Source: Thelonectria olida
Lineage: Eukaryota; Ascomycota; Sordariomycetes; Hypocreales; Nectriaceae
Direction of reading: 5' to 3'
NCBI GenBank assembly: GCA_020736575.1
Contig: JAGPYM010000005.1
Span: 930,001-994,000, forward strand
DNA length: 64,000 bases
In this document: one piece after another, positions 1-12,100 of the stretch
Layout of the letters: each line of letters begins with the position of its first letter
Numbering within the stretch: position 1 is the stretch's first letter
Position numbers and translations under genes: made by a program
Notes under the pieces: model-generated
Told to the model about the DNA's origin: nothing
Seen by the model: only the letters and a program-made list of their open reading frames with translations
Database searches by the model: none

Positions 1-1345
1 GATGTTATCGCTGTGCTAGAGAGCGTTTTCAAGGACTGGTGGCGAGGCTCTCTTCGGGGCAAGACGGGTATCTTCCCTCTCAACTATGTCGAGAAGCTTA
101 GCGACCCTACCCCGGATGAGTTGCAGCGTGAGGCCCAGATGGAGGCCGAGGTCTTTGCTGAGATCAAGAACGTTGAGAAATTATTGACTCTACTGAGCGC
201 TTCCAACACTGGGCCTAGAGAAGAGGATAACGAGGAGATTTCGGTATGTGATGCGCTATCTCCGTTGAACGATTTACCTTTACTAATGTGTATGCAGAAG
301 CTGTATCACCAGACGTTGGCTATCCGACCCAAGCTGATCAAATTGATTGAGAAGTACTCACAGAAGAAGGGTAAACTCTGAAGCCTCTCCTTGTTGTGGC
401 GCTCCACTAATAGACGGTAGATGACTTTACGCAACTGAACGAAAAGTTCATCAAGGCTCGACGAGACTACGAAGCTCTTCTTGAGTCCTCGATGGCTCAC
501 CCACCCCAGCACATGTATCAGCAATACCCTATTCGGCCAGGCCCTCCAGGAGGTCCAGGACAGGCTTACGCACCCTATGCTCCCCAGGGTCTACCTGAGC
601 AAGGCCAAGGGTACGGCGCTCCTCGTCCCGGTAAGTTGGCCCTATTCGCAGTACAAGATAGGATGGAATCTAATCAAGACTAGATCAACCTCATTTCCAA
701 ACGTCATCCCCACCTCCCAACTTCCAACCCCCTGGCCAAGGAAATGTTGCTCCTTTCTACGTAGCTGGAGCAGAGGTTCCTGCCAACCAGCAGTATCCTC
801 CCAGGGACCAGGCTGCAGCTGATGGCAGACAGCCTGCTCCTCTGAACACCTCTCCTCCACCCGCCCAGACCTACCAACCTTACTCTCAACCCCCTCAGGA
901 CAACAACCCATACTCACAACCTCCGCTCAACCGACCTACTAGCACCTATGGAGCCCAGGAGCTGGCTACGTCTGTCTATGACTCGCCCATCGCGCCCAAC
1001 AACCCCCACTCTGCCGGTACCTACTCGAGCTCTGTCTACTCTCCCGATGAGATAGCTAACAACAGCTCCTTTGCAGCTCAACAACACCAGCCCCCAGCCC
1101 AGTACCAGAGCTATAACCCCCAAGCCCCCCCTGCTCCCACGGAGCAGCCACCACAGCCTCCCCAGGGTGTAATGACACCGCCTCCGCTGCAGCCAGGGGG
1201 TCCTGCATATGATTCTCGCCACAACCTTCCCAGCCAATCTCAGGCTGGTGGTGGCCCACAGCAGTATAAGCCTTATGTTCCTCCAGGCGATGCTCCCTCC
1301 GCCCCGGCGGCCAACGACTACTACCGACGAAGTGGCGTTTATTAG
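1..1345 (+). CDS. HSE1: HSE1, ESCRT-0 subunit (5' truncated)
   Basis: C-terminal part of the STAM/Hse1 subunit of ESCRT-0, which with Vps27 sorts ubiquitinated membrane proteins at endosomes into multivesicular bodies. Exons read as 1-243, 298-370, 421-630 and 684-1345; all three introns are GT..AG and keep the frame, and the stop is TAG at 1343-1345. The window opens inside the SH3 domain (DVIAVLES, then DWWRGSLRGKTGIFPLNYVEKL). Next comes the helical GAT-like core (QREAQMEAEVFAEIKNVEKLL, then YHQTLAIRPKLIKLIEKYSQKK and KFIKARRDYEALLESSM). The tail is rich in Pro, Gln and Tyr, as usual for fungal Hse1. The VHS and UIM domains must lie left of the window. The gene faces the SNF2 gene, with 586 bp between the stops. 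The SH3 plus core combination is specific, so only the missing 5' end is open. Confidence 0.93.
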
Positions 1346-1931
1346 CCCTCGACGTGGCGAAAAGGCAGTCTAGAGACCTGGAGAGTAAATGAGAGGCGTA
1401 TTTGGAGACGGTGATTGCCTCGAAGGACCATCGTATCATCTCGTTTGACTACGTACCACGAAAGATAAGTTGGACGGGTGGGGACATTTTTCATCTTGAG
1501 TCTTTTGGGTATTACGCTTTGTACGATACCGTAACGGCCGCAGCATATTTATTCATTCCTTTGGCTTATAGTCGAGTGAGGAATTGGTCAACGTACTCAG
1601 GTATTGACCACGTGTGATGTCCTCCATCGCTTTTGTAACAATATGGCAAATTGAGAGGTGGTTTGAGCTAGTTGGATTGGTAGAGAGGTATGGACGATAC
1701 TCCAAATAGCCAGAGTGGAGATGAAGTTCAGCTAAAAGATTGATGTGTGGGTCAAGTTTTAGTCAACCATGACTCTTATGACAAGGGCACTTTAGTATGA
1801 CAGATCGCGTGGGTGATGAATGAATCCAAGTAGACTTCATTAATACGACTATCATCAAGGCCTCTCCCAACGCCACGCATTCATGTTTCTCATCTTTCCT
1901 CCAAAACCCAAATTCATTCCCATTTTCACGC
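1346..1931. other. 3'-3' spacer between HSE1 and the SNF2 gene
   Basis: This holds the 3' flanks of two convergent genes. I see AT-richer sequence suited to 3' UTRs and terminators, and no supported ORF or RNA gene. Confidence 0.6.
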
Positions 1932-4900
1932 TTACCAGCGTCGTCCATACACTTCACTCTCCTGTCTCTTCGGAGGTGCAGGCTTTCTTCGCAACATGTT
2001 CGCAGCCCGTCGCCCTTTGTCCTCAAGGTCTTCCTCCTCTCCATCTGAATTGGGCCCAAGCAGCGGGGCATTCACCTCGGCCTGACCTGGCTTGAATAGG
2101 TCGATGAGCTCGTTGAGGCCGAGCTTGAAGGCGCCCTTCTTCATGCTGCCATCGATGGCCTGCTCGGCCATGAGACGCTTCTTCTCCTGCAGGTCGAGGA
2201 TACGTTCCTCGACGGTCTTTGTGACCGTGAGCTTGTAGATGATGACGTCGACCGTTTGAGTAAGGCGGTGAACACGATCAATGGCTTGCTCTTCGACAAA
2301 CTGTGATATTGATTAGCATTAATAAACAAGGGGAGTTAGGGGAGTGGACATACGGGGTTCCAAAATGGCTCGAGAATGACAACTCTCGTCGCGGCCGTGA
2401 GGTTGAGACCCAAGCTACCACACTTAAGACTGCAGAGCAGAATGCGTGTCTTGTCGTCGTTGCGAAGACTGTGCAGACTGGCCTCGCGCTCGTCGTTCTT
2501 CATGGATCCGTCATACCGTACGAAGCGGAATCCCTCCTTGCGGAGGAAGGGCTCAACAAGGTTAAGCATCGAGGTGAACTGGGAGAATACGATGAACTTG
2601 TGTTCGCGGACTTCCCCTTGAAGGATCTTGATGAGCTCGCGGATCTTGGCTGAGGCGAGAACGTGGGCTTGCTTGGGCCTGAAAGCAGGATGGTGAACAT
2701 CGTCGTCATCATCGGACAGGAGAACAGATGAATCGTCGTCGGAGTCATCCTCAGAATCATCTGATGACAAGTCTGAGGATGCTTCAGAGTCAGCAGCAGT
2801 AGTGGTGTCCACTGCAGAAGAATCCACAGCAGTGGTATCTGGCCCATCGTCCAGTGTCTGGGCTGCCATCTGCTTCGTGAGCGCCGTCAAGGATAGTAAC
2901 GAGTCTTCAGAGTCGGAAGCCTCGTGTGCCGAATAGTACCCCTTTTCTTTCCGGGCCGCTTCGTCATCCACAACAAAGCTGCTAAGGTTGCTCTGGTCTT
3001 GAGCCGTGCTGTCCTCCTCATCTTCCGAGTCCTCTGAGCCCAGGTCTTCGCCGCCCCCCTCAGCATCTTCGTCCTCTTGGCCACCAGCTTTGCCAAGGTT
3101 GAGAGAACCTCGTTGATCCTCGGGCACAAGCCAGCTGCCCTCAGTTTCTTCCTCGTCATCGCTATCGATGATAGCGTTGCGGTTTCGAGGTCTTCGGCTA
3201 GCCTTGGCAGGTGAATCAACTTCCACAATCTTCCTCTCAACCACCTTTGCTTCGACCTTCACCTTTGATTTCTTGACCTTGTTCTTCGTTCTATCCTTCT
3301 TAACCTTCATGTCCTGCTTAGGAGGCTTCTCATGATTGTTGAAGTACTCGAGGTCGTCGTAGCACTCGGAACAAATCTCTCTGCTTAGTTCAGTGTCTAC
3401 ACTGCTCAGTCCTCTCCCACAGATATTGCAGTTCTTGGATTCAATGCCCATGCCAGCGAACATATCAGCCATGGCATCGATATCTGCGTTTTGGGACTTT
3501 TGGCTCGAGTCTGTGGACAGGGCATCTTTATCCTTCTCCAACTTGCCCTCCACCAACTTGGGATGATTGCAAGCTTGCCGCAACCGTAGGAGCAGAGTCA
3601 AGGCATTGGCATAGTTGACTCGACCACGCATCATGTCTTTGATGCTTCGGTCGGTGCGTGCCTCCAGTCGAGCGTAAAACTTACGCTCTGCTGGCGAAAG
3701 GACCGTCGATACAGTGACGACCTTGCGTTCGGTGACCTTGAAGCCTGTCGAAGATGCCTCGCCCTCGGCTGAGGGCTTACCACCAGGGTTGAGAGCACCA
3801 GCCTCTTTGAGGATCGCCTTCGTTCGCCGCTTCATGAAGCACCGGAGCAAGCTATGCAATCTTTTGATGGCAATGTGTCCCTTACCGTTCTTCATCGGTA
3901 GATCGATATGAGCCTTCCACTCTTTGAGGTCGTCGTAAGGCCGGATGCGGAGGAACTTGACTAGAGACTGGAGCTCATCGAGGTTGTTCTGCATGGGCGT
4001 TCCAGAGAGACACCACCGATACTCTGCTCGCAATGCACAGCAAGCCTTGGTGGCCTTTGCATTGCGGTTCTTGATTGTATGAGCCTCGTCGAGGACAACT
4101 CGCCACCAGTGCGCACCAAAGCAACCGACCTTGGGGCCGTTCTCGGCCTCGGAGGAGTTGCCGTGCTCGGAGACAAGAATCTGGTAGGTAGTGATGACTA
4201 CATCGTACAGAACTAAGTCTTCATGTCTCTTTGACCGCTGAGGCCCATGGTGCACGCAGACTTTGAGCCCATGCGTTTTTTCCACCTTGTCCTTGATCTC
4301 ATGCTCCCATTGGCGGATCAGGGCCAATGGTGCGACTACGAGCGTAGTCTTCTCGACCTTGTCGAACTGCTTCTTCCAACCGGGAGCATCCTTTTTGGGC
4401 TTCTGATTTGTAAGAATCAAGGAGATGGTCTGGAGTGTCTTGCCGAGACCCATGTCATCAGCCAGAATGCCTCCTTTGGGGACTCTGCCCCTCTTGACGG
4501 GGCCGAGTTCTCGACCGCCCATCCACTGCACACCTTCGACTTGATGTGGGAGAAGCTTCACTTTAAGACCTTCCACCGTCCCATCCTTGGTGCTGTGCTT
4601 GGCTGTCTCTGTTGTCTTCGTCTTCGTCTCGGGGGGGTGTCGACACCAGTCTCACTTGCTTGAGACTGTTGTGATGGTTGAGACTCTTGTGGCTGTGGAC
4701 CTTCTTTCTCCTCCTCCTCCTCCTCGTCGTCGTCGTCGTCATCCATACCACCCTCTAGCAATGCCTTGAGGTCTGCGCTCGCCTTGGTAGGATCTGTATA
4801 GAACACCTCCTCTGACCCATATGACCTCGATGGTGCAAACGGGGCATTAGAGCTAAACATCTCCATCGGCGGGGGCTTTCTATCCTGATACCTCGGGGCT

Positions 4901-5427
4901 CTAGGACCTGTGACTCTGTTCCCATCGAGGTGGTGCTCCGGTCGTGTCCTCTGATGGATGAAGGGGTCTGCTCTCTGCTTGCGAGAAGACATCATCTTAG
5001 TGGGATGTCCGAAGGTAGGTCTGCTCGTCGCAGCGCTGCCTCCGAGTGACGAATCGCCAAAACCATCGCGAACTTTGCCCTTCAAGGAAGCAAAGCCGCT
5101 GACGAGGGCGGTGATGTCGTCTTCGGGGGACTTCTCGCGGGTGGTATCGGGTCCGGTATTGGAGTGGATGGACTGTAGGGGCGCCTTGGGCGGCGCTCGC
5201 TCTTTGACCATGACGCCGGAGGTCTCAGGGCTTTTGGAAAGAAATGTTTTGTATCTTCTAGAAGTCTTGTTCGTGGAGATGATATTGGTATGGAGGGGTC
5301 GATCCGTGGAGAAAGTTGGCTCTTGTGTGGAGGCGAGGTTTGTTCTTGGTTTAAATGCAAAAGAAGCGCCTGGCTTGGACGTCGATTTAATGAAAGACTT
5401 CGGTCTCGCGTTGTCGTCGCGGTTCAT
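1932..5427 (-). CDS. SNF2-family DNA-dependent ATPase/helicase
   Basis: Chromatin or DNA-repair translocase of the SNF2 superfamily, about 1131 aa. Exons on the minus strand are 5427-4656, 4608-2354 and 2300-1932. The 2301-2353 intron is clear: it splits the helicase C domain between FWNP and FVEEQAIDRV. The 47-nt intron 4609-4655 is inferred because it joins the acidic N-terminus in frame to the ATPase core. The ATPase part shows LLPHQVEGVQWM, GILADDMGLGKT (Walker A, about residues 311-315), DEAH (about 431-434) and SGTPMQNNLDE. A four-Cys zinc motif follows (C651, C654, C670, C673), then a long acidic insert and the helicase C lobe (FSQFTSMLNLV, YDGSM, SLKCGSLGLNLTAATRV). The start at MNRDD was preferred to an ATG 70 codons upstream because the extra residues lie in promoter-like DNA. 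The subfamily is unsure: Rad5/16-like, but with no full RING finger. Confidence 0.88.
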
Positions 5428-6238
5428 TGGCCGGTTGCGACGCGTGCCTGTTGGTGAAGTTATGTGAAGTCGGAAGTACCTGCAGCCGTTTTGCTTGGGG
5501 CACAACCGTTTGTTTCTGCCCGCTTCATGACATAACAGCCCCGCTGCCCAGCAACTGAGAAAAACACGTCCGTGCGTGTAGTGCGACCCCGCGTATAAAG
5601 CACTGTAGAAGGGTGCACTAACTACACTGAGCCGCATTCAAATCTGTGCGCCACCGTGAGTAAGGAACCCCGCCTACAGTGTTATCAATTCAAAGTGACA
5701 TTTTAGCCAATTTACATACTCTCCCATCTTCACAAGAGCATGCCCTCCCGAGAGGTTAATGACGAGATAAAGCCAAATACATTCACGCATTCAATCACTA
5801 ATTGGAGTCCTAGGGAGGCCAAAATGTGACTGAAAATAAAGACAATGAAGTAAAACCAAATAACAGATTCGTAAACAGGATCAATAAAAACAAACAAACA
5901 AACAAATAGTTAAGTAAGAACTTACCACTTTGGCGCTTGGTATAAAACGGTATGAGTCCAGCTTACGATCGCTCAACTCAGCATTCACAATCATTCAAAT
6001 CAGGCATTAGGAGTGTGTTGATATGTACTTTTCTATTGCTTCTCAAAAAGTTCGTAAAGCTTTGTTCATGCCTACATTACACACAATCTTTCATCCCATG
6101 ATTTCCCATCAAGTTTAACTGAAAAGCAGGGCAGCTTAGCTTGGCTGCCATGAGAGACGCCGACCCGTACATGATAAAATTCGTTTCAGATGCTTCAAAT
6201 CATTCTTTGCCCAAAATTCCAAACACTCTTCTTTCGCC
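5428..6238. other. Spacer: SNF2 promoter and PEPCK 3' flank
   Basis: Both neighbours are on the minus strand, so this carries the SNF2 5' flank and the PEPCK 3' flank. It is AT-rich between about 5700 and 6120 and contains a short (AAAC)n run near 5887-5907. I see no gene. Confidence 0.6.
5887..5907. repeat. (AAAC)n microsatellite
   Basis: A short tandem tetranucleotide run, four to five units long, in the AT-rich 3' flank of the PEPCK gene. Confidence 0.7.
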
Positions 6239-9141
6239 TTAGACCTGGGGACCGGCCTTGACGACGTCCTCGGTGGCTTCGCTCTCGTACTTGGTGAAGT
6301 TCTCGCGGAAGAGCTTGCCAAGGTTGACGACGGCGGCGTTGAAAGAGTCCTCGCCGGCGGTCCAGGCCTTGGAGGGGTTGAGAAGGTCTGAAGGGACACC
6401 GGGGCAGGTCTTGGGGACCTGGAGGTTGAAGACACCGTAGTTCTCGTACTCGACGTTGGCGAGTTCGCCAGAGTGAATGGCATCGAGGATGGCACGGGTG
6501 TACTTGAGGGGGCATCGCTTGCCACCCTGGGCGAAACCGGCACCGACCCAGCCGGTGTTGAGGAGCCAGGCGTTGGCCTTGTGAGTCTCGATCTTGTCGG
6601 CAAGCATCTTGGCGTACTTCATGGGGTGAAGAGCAAGGAAGGGCTGAGCGAAGCAGCTAGAGAAGGTAGCCTGGGGCTCGGTAACACCGTCCTCAGTACC
6701 GGCCATCTTGGAGGTGTAACCGGAGATGAAATGGAACATGGTCTGCGAGCGGTCAAGCTTGGAGATGGGGGGCAGGACACCACGGGCGTCACAGGTGAGG
6801 AGGATGATGTTGGAAGGGCTGTTCTCGGACAAGCAAGGGATCTTGGCGTTGGAGATGTACTCGATGGGGTAGGCGCAGCGGGTGTTCTCGGTGAGAGTGC
6901 AATCGTCGTAGTCGACTTCACGGGTCTCGGGGTCGAAGACGACGTTCTCGAGGACGGATCCGTAGCGGATGGCACCGAAAATATCGGGCTCCTTCTCGGC
7001 GGAGAGGCCAATGCACTTGGCGTAGCAACCACCCTCGATGTTGAAGACACCGTTGTCGCTCCAGCAGTGCTCGTCGTCACCGATCAGGGCTCGGTTGGGG
7101 TCGGCGGAGAGGGTGGTCTTGCCAGTTCCAGACAGACCGAAGAAGAGAGTGACATCACCCTTCTTACCCTCGTTGGCGGAAGAGTGCAGGGTGAGGACGT
7201 TGTGCTTGATGGGCATCTCGTAGAAGAGGACAGTGAAGACACCCTTCTTCATCTCACCAGCGTACTCGGTACCGAGAATGACCATCTCCTTCTGTTCGAA
7301 GTTGATGGCGACGGAGGTGCCAGAGGTCATACCCTCAGTGTATCGGTTGGCGGGGAAAGTTCCAGCATTGTAGATGGTGTAATCGGGGTGGAAGTGCTCG
7401 AGCTCCTCGCGCGAAGGGCGGATGAGCATGTTGCGCATGAAGAGAGCATGATAGGCGCGGGCGCAGACAACACGGACGCGGATGCGGTATCGCTCATCCC
7501 AGCCGGCATAGCCATCGACGACGTAGATGCGGTTTCGGGTGTTGAGGTAGTCGACAGCACGCTCACGGTTGATTTGCCAGACCTGTGTGGGTAATTTTGT
7601 CAGCCATTGAAGTCCATGTACTTGATCGTTACATCATATCACGAAGTTAGGATGGCGGATAGGGTTCCGACATGGCCAAATTGGGAACACGGTGATCGGG
7701 AAAAGTCGTGAATCGGGCAAAGAGGGGCGGCCGGCCACTCGGGCTCGGGACTGGGGCTTGTGGAGGGCAGGTCTCGGAAGTTGATCGAGAGGGTTCGGCT
7801 GTGCCTGCCTCTGGTTGGGCTCTGAGAGTGCAGTTTTCCGGCTGGAAGGGGAAAACTGGGAAGGTGGGGTAGTATGGGGTTGGGGTGCAAGGTGTGTGGC
7901 GAAGGACAAGACAGGAGCAGATGGCTTCTCAATTGCCATTGCCGGGCCCCATGACAGCAGTCTCAGAGTTCCAGGGGAAAGAGCCGGGGGCTAGAACCAG
8001 CGGAACCACTAAAGGACTGAGATCTGCCAACCAGCGCCCGGGCAATTGGGTAAGAGAATAAGCACCACGGTGAGCCATGACGAGCCGGCTCTTGCGGTTC
8101 CGGGTATCCTCGGGGCAAGGGGACTTTGATTTCCGGAATGGAGGAAGACGAGTGCGAGTGACGTTGGTTTGTCTGGCTTGTGATTGCAGAACTACACAAT
8201 GCCAAGGCAAACCAAACTGGGCACTTCAAAGGGCAGACGGAGAGTCACACATCGTCAGATCGAGCAATTGTTCACTTACATCAGGAGTCATGGGCTTGTT
8301 GACGGGGCCCCACCTGTGAAGAAAGTGTTAGCCGCTTGTCACCTTGGAGAAATCATTGGGCTTCTCTCAGAAGCAGTCAAGTACAACTTACCAGATGTTC
8401 TCCTCAGATGAAGGCTCCTTGACAATACGCTTGTCAAGGGGCGATCGGCCGGTCTTGGCCCCAGAGTAGGCAGTCAGGGCACCACTTGAAGTGATGGCAG
8501 TTCCCGACTCGTACACCAGCGCGTCCTCGTAGAGGGCAGCGACTGAGGGGTTGGCGATCTGTAGAGGAACCGGTTAGTTATGCTTGCACCTGTGAATGTA
8601 GGTATTGGGAGACTCGTACAATAGCGACACGGTCATAGTCGATGTGCGCCTTGTCGTGAAGCTCCTGCTCTGATAGGGTGTTAGGATCCATCAATTGACA
8701 AGTAATTTCAGCAGGATTGCCGAAGAGATGCTGGGCATACCGATCTCAGTGTGCTCCACATGAGGACTAGCAAATTTCAATGTTAGTTGAGTTGTTCGGC
8801 CGTGTAAGTGGCATGGAGAGGGAACTCACGCGACACCAGCAGGGTGGAGAGCAGTCTTGTTAACGGCGTTGGAAATCACTGTAAGGCCGCAATGTCAGTA
8901 TGGCTTTGGCTCTGATGATAGATCGACGATGTGGTGTTTGGAAAGGAGCACTCTCTTGTCGTCTAAGAGAGGAACAGGTGGAAGAGGCTTTGAGATGCCT
9001 TGGGAGATGCAAACAAGAAAGCACAAAGAAGTCCAACTCACTTTTGCGCAAATCGGGACCGTGTGCCTGTATCTGGGACCTTGGGCTTTTTACTGAGGGA
9101 TTGATGTAGGGAGAAGCAGTTCTGATGACGGGGTCCTTCAT
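6239..9141 (-). CDS. acuF: Phosphoenolpyruvate carboxykinase (ATP)
   Basis: Cytosolic ATP-dependent PEPCK: oxaloacetate + ATP gives PEP + CO2 + ADP, the entry step of gluconeogenesis on acetate, ethanol or amino acids. Seven exons on the minus strand: 9141-9042, 8878-8830, 8766-8741, 8669-8620, 8558-8392, 8313-8280 and 7582-6239, giving 589 aa in one frame. Signatures are [55 protein letters not shown], the P-loop GLSGTGKTT (about 291-299) and the metal-binding DDEHCW (about 311-316). Relatives normally begin close to [13 protein letters not shown]. Here the ATG of that stretch is split by the first intron (A at the end of exon 1, TG at the start of exon 2). An in-frame upstream ATG at 9139-9141 therefore adds 33 residues. 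The 697-nt sixth intron is long for this genome. Carbon-source control is expected from the family. Confidence 0.95.
7583..8279 (-). other. Long intron in the PEPCK gene
   Basis: A 697-nt GT..AG intron between exon 8280-8313 and the main exon. It is four to ten times longer than the other introns of the gene. ORFs on both strands inside it are short and resemble nothing known. I see no snoRNA or other RNA signature I can name. Confidence 0.75.
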
Positions 9142-12100
9142 GGTTATTATATCTTTCACGAAGAGCTTGAGATTCGGGAGTGGACGCCGGGGGGTGTGGA
9201 TTTCGCGGTGTGATGCTCCACAATGGAAACGCCAGATAGTGCCCGCTGGGGAGGAGGGTTGAAACCGAGGATGGAGATGGCAAAGGCCAGAGGCTCTGGG
9301 GACAAGCGCGTGGTGGAGCCGACGAGGCGTCGCAGGTGACGGGCACGAATTCAAACCGGAAAGGATTTCTTGGTACCGTGACGCCAGCTGGACTGGCAGA
9401 GGGAGGGGGAGGTGTGAGGCACGAAAGGTGTGGGCGGGAACCCCGGTCAGCGTTGATGCCAGCTCCGAGTCAGTGAGACGGTTCCGTCCCGTAAGGTATC
9501 GGGTCCGGAGGCCAGTTAGGAAGAACGATTAGACGTAGCAGCAGCAGGCGGAAGAGTCCAGGCGCAGCAGAAGCAGCAACAGGGACTCCGTGTACATGGA
9601 TTTGATATCCCGGGGAGGGGGTGTTGAGATGACGATGGGGGCAGCCTGGACCTGGTAGGAAAAGGCGGCCTGGCAACGGGGGAAAAGAGGGGAGAATGCG
9701 GATGATGCAGGAGACGATGGTGGAGAGGACGAGGAAGAATGGATGATGATGGATGATGCCAAGTGGATGGCGTCTTCTAGATGGTGTTTGCTTTGAGGCG
9801 GCGAGATCTGGGGAAAGGACCTCTCCGAAGGGACGAGTTGCAGTGCTGGAGGCTTGTGAAGTTGCTGATGACGGTGATGATGAAGCTGTCAAATTTCTCA
9901 CGAGCTTCCCCTCTTTCCCATCCCCTCCTTTTGAAGGCTTTCCCGCTGCTGCCCTTTGCCTAACTATTTTGCCGAGCGTTGGTTGGCCATTGAGGCTTTC
10001 CCAACTGCTGTCCAGTCCCGACGGGGCCTGTCGTCATGATCGCCAGTCTGGACGACCTGTGAAAGGCAAAATGGCTTCCCTCCCCCCTCCATCTTTTTGC
10101 CCATTTCGAGAGCACCAGCTGCACCCAAAAGGAAAAGGGCAGAGTCTAGAATCCGCACCGTTCCGTAAAATGACGATTCATTAGATAATGGTAGGCAGGG
10201 GGTGGGCGACCACTCTTCAATGTCTCGAGCCTCGACTAAGCTGTTGCATTTTGGGGGGCCGGGAAGGCCTCGTTGATGGCGTTGCGTTGGACAGAGAGTG
10301 TACTGTACAGTCCATGCACACCTAGAATCATTTCTTTCACCCGGGCAGGCCTGGAGTATTCCGGGTACTTTCACGATACTTTCTCGGGAGACACGTTCTT
10401 AGTTCGTCCTTTCCCCTGGCATTTTCTTGTTGCAAGAAAATCGACTCCACCGCCTCGGCGGAGTACGGGGCGGCCGGGAAGTGGAATGTACAAAGTACGG
10501 GGTCTCAAGTGCTGGGCATGTAAAGAAGAGCTGGAGGGGCACAAGGTAATGCAAAGAGAAGGGGAAAATTGGGGCTCACGGGGTGGTCCAGGGCCGTCTT
10601 GGGGAAGGTGACGGGACGGTGTGAGCTCTGTTTGCTTGGATGTTGATGATGGGTGAAAAGGTGCTAGACGAAAAGCTGCTAGATGGTTGGCCACGCTGCA
10701 TCATCAAGGATCCGCTACTGCGAGAGCCAACTTGATTACTACATTTTAACGGGAAGAACTGATTGGCTGATAGGCTGCATGCAACGACAGAACGGGCAAT
10801 CAAGGGACTGGGGTGTGTAGTGGGTGCGGGCCAGATCATGAAGAGAGAAGCAGATGATGATGTTTGGTGATGAAGGGGTACTCAATACGTAACGGTTTCG
10901 ATCGAGGTACAGGAGTACGAAAATACATTTGTACATGAAGAGTTTTCTCAATATTGACAATCATTGAAGGCGTCCAAGAGGTGGGAGGCTGTCGCTCTGG
11001 TGCTCAACGCCAGGAACAAGACGGAACGGCTCCGGGGCGCATGAAGCTTCGTACCGGAAAGGCGGGCCCGTCAATGGTCAAGAAACTAGCAGTGAGTGAA
11101 GGGAGCTACCACGTCCTTCGGACAGGTACAGTAGGTAGCTCGAGATCAAGAGATGGCCCGGGGAAAGGAATGGGCGTTGACCCGAGGGACGACGTCGTTG
11201 GCCGGCAGTCTAGGGCTGAGATTGCGGAGGGACAGTGCCTGCTCGTCGCCAAGAGGAGAATCATCAGGGGACAGAAAACGTTTCCCCAGCAGATTGAAGA
11301 AAAAAAGCAAGCCGGATTCAGGTACTTAGAACTCCAGTTTGCGAATAGCGACCAGTCACCAAAGACCAGGGCCCCGGAAGTGGGGTTTGTCGAGGTCACC
11401 CGGCGGTCGTGAGCTGGTCACCGGACACGAAGAGAAAAAATAACAGCAAGAGAACCCACCGCCGCCACAGCACGGGTCCGAGCTGAGAGAGAATTTGGTG
11501 ATGAATTAGGTGCTTCGCTTCACCTGGTACTCCCATCTCATTCCAATGGAAGCCTTTGAGCACACCAGCGGTTGAGAAGGTATTCTCTAGCGAGGTGACA
11601 GACGTCAGGTGCAGATGCAATGCAATTGCACCGCCCAGTGGTCCCGCATGCGTGATTGCCTCCGTGTGGCCCAATTGATTGCATATTGCATGCATTGATG
11701 ATGGGCGGTAAAGAGAAATACCTCTTCGTTTGGGGGATGATGCATGGCTGAACGAGGGCTGTTACACTCACCTTCAGCACGGTATCACCCTGGCGCAGGT
11801 GTATCCCTCGTGGCGCTTCCCCCTTGGAACACGGGCTTACATGTTACAGTCGGGTACCTTCTCCTTGTACCTCAGCCATACCCAGAAAGTCACCGCCCCT
11901 CCCACCTTCTACCCCGCGATTTCCCATCGTCCAGCTAAGAAGCAGCCAACCATCAACCCCCAGAGGCCGCCACCATTTTCTTCCGCATGTCTTGTAAGTC
12001 GGCTCGCCTTGAAACAAGGCTTGTGGATTTGAATATAAAGCTGGAAGCTTGGAGGAAATTTGCCTCTGTCTCTCCATTCTCTCGCTATGCTCGCATGTCA

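Noticed and set aside
6473..7594. 373-aa plus-strand ORF
   Set aside because: It is antisense to the PEPCK main exon; strong codon bias with few T/A third bases leaves the opposite frame open. The Val/Gly/Asp-rich product has no domain.
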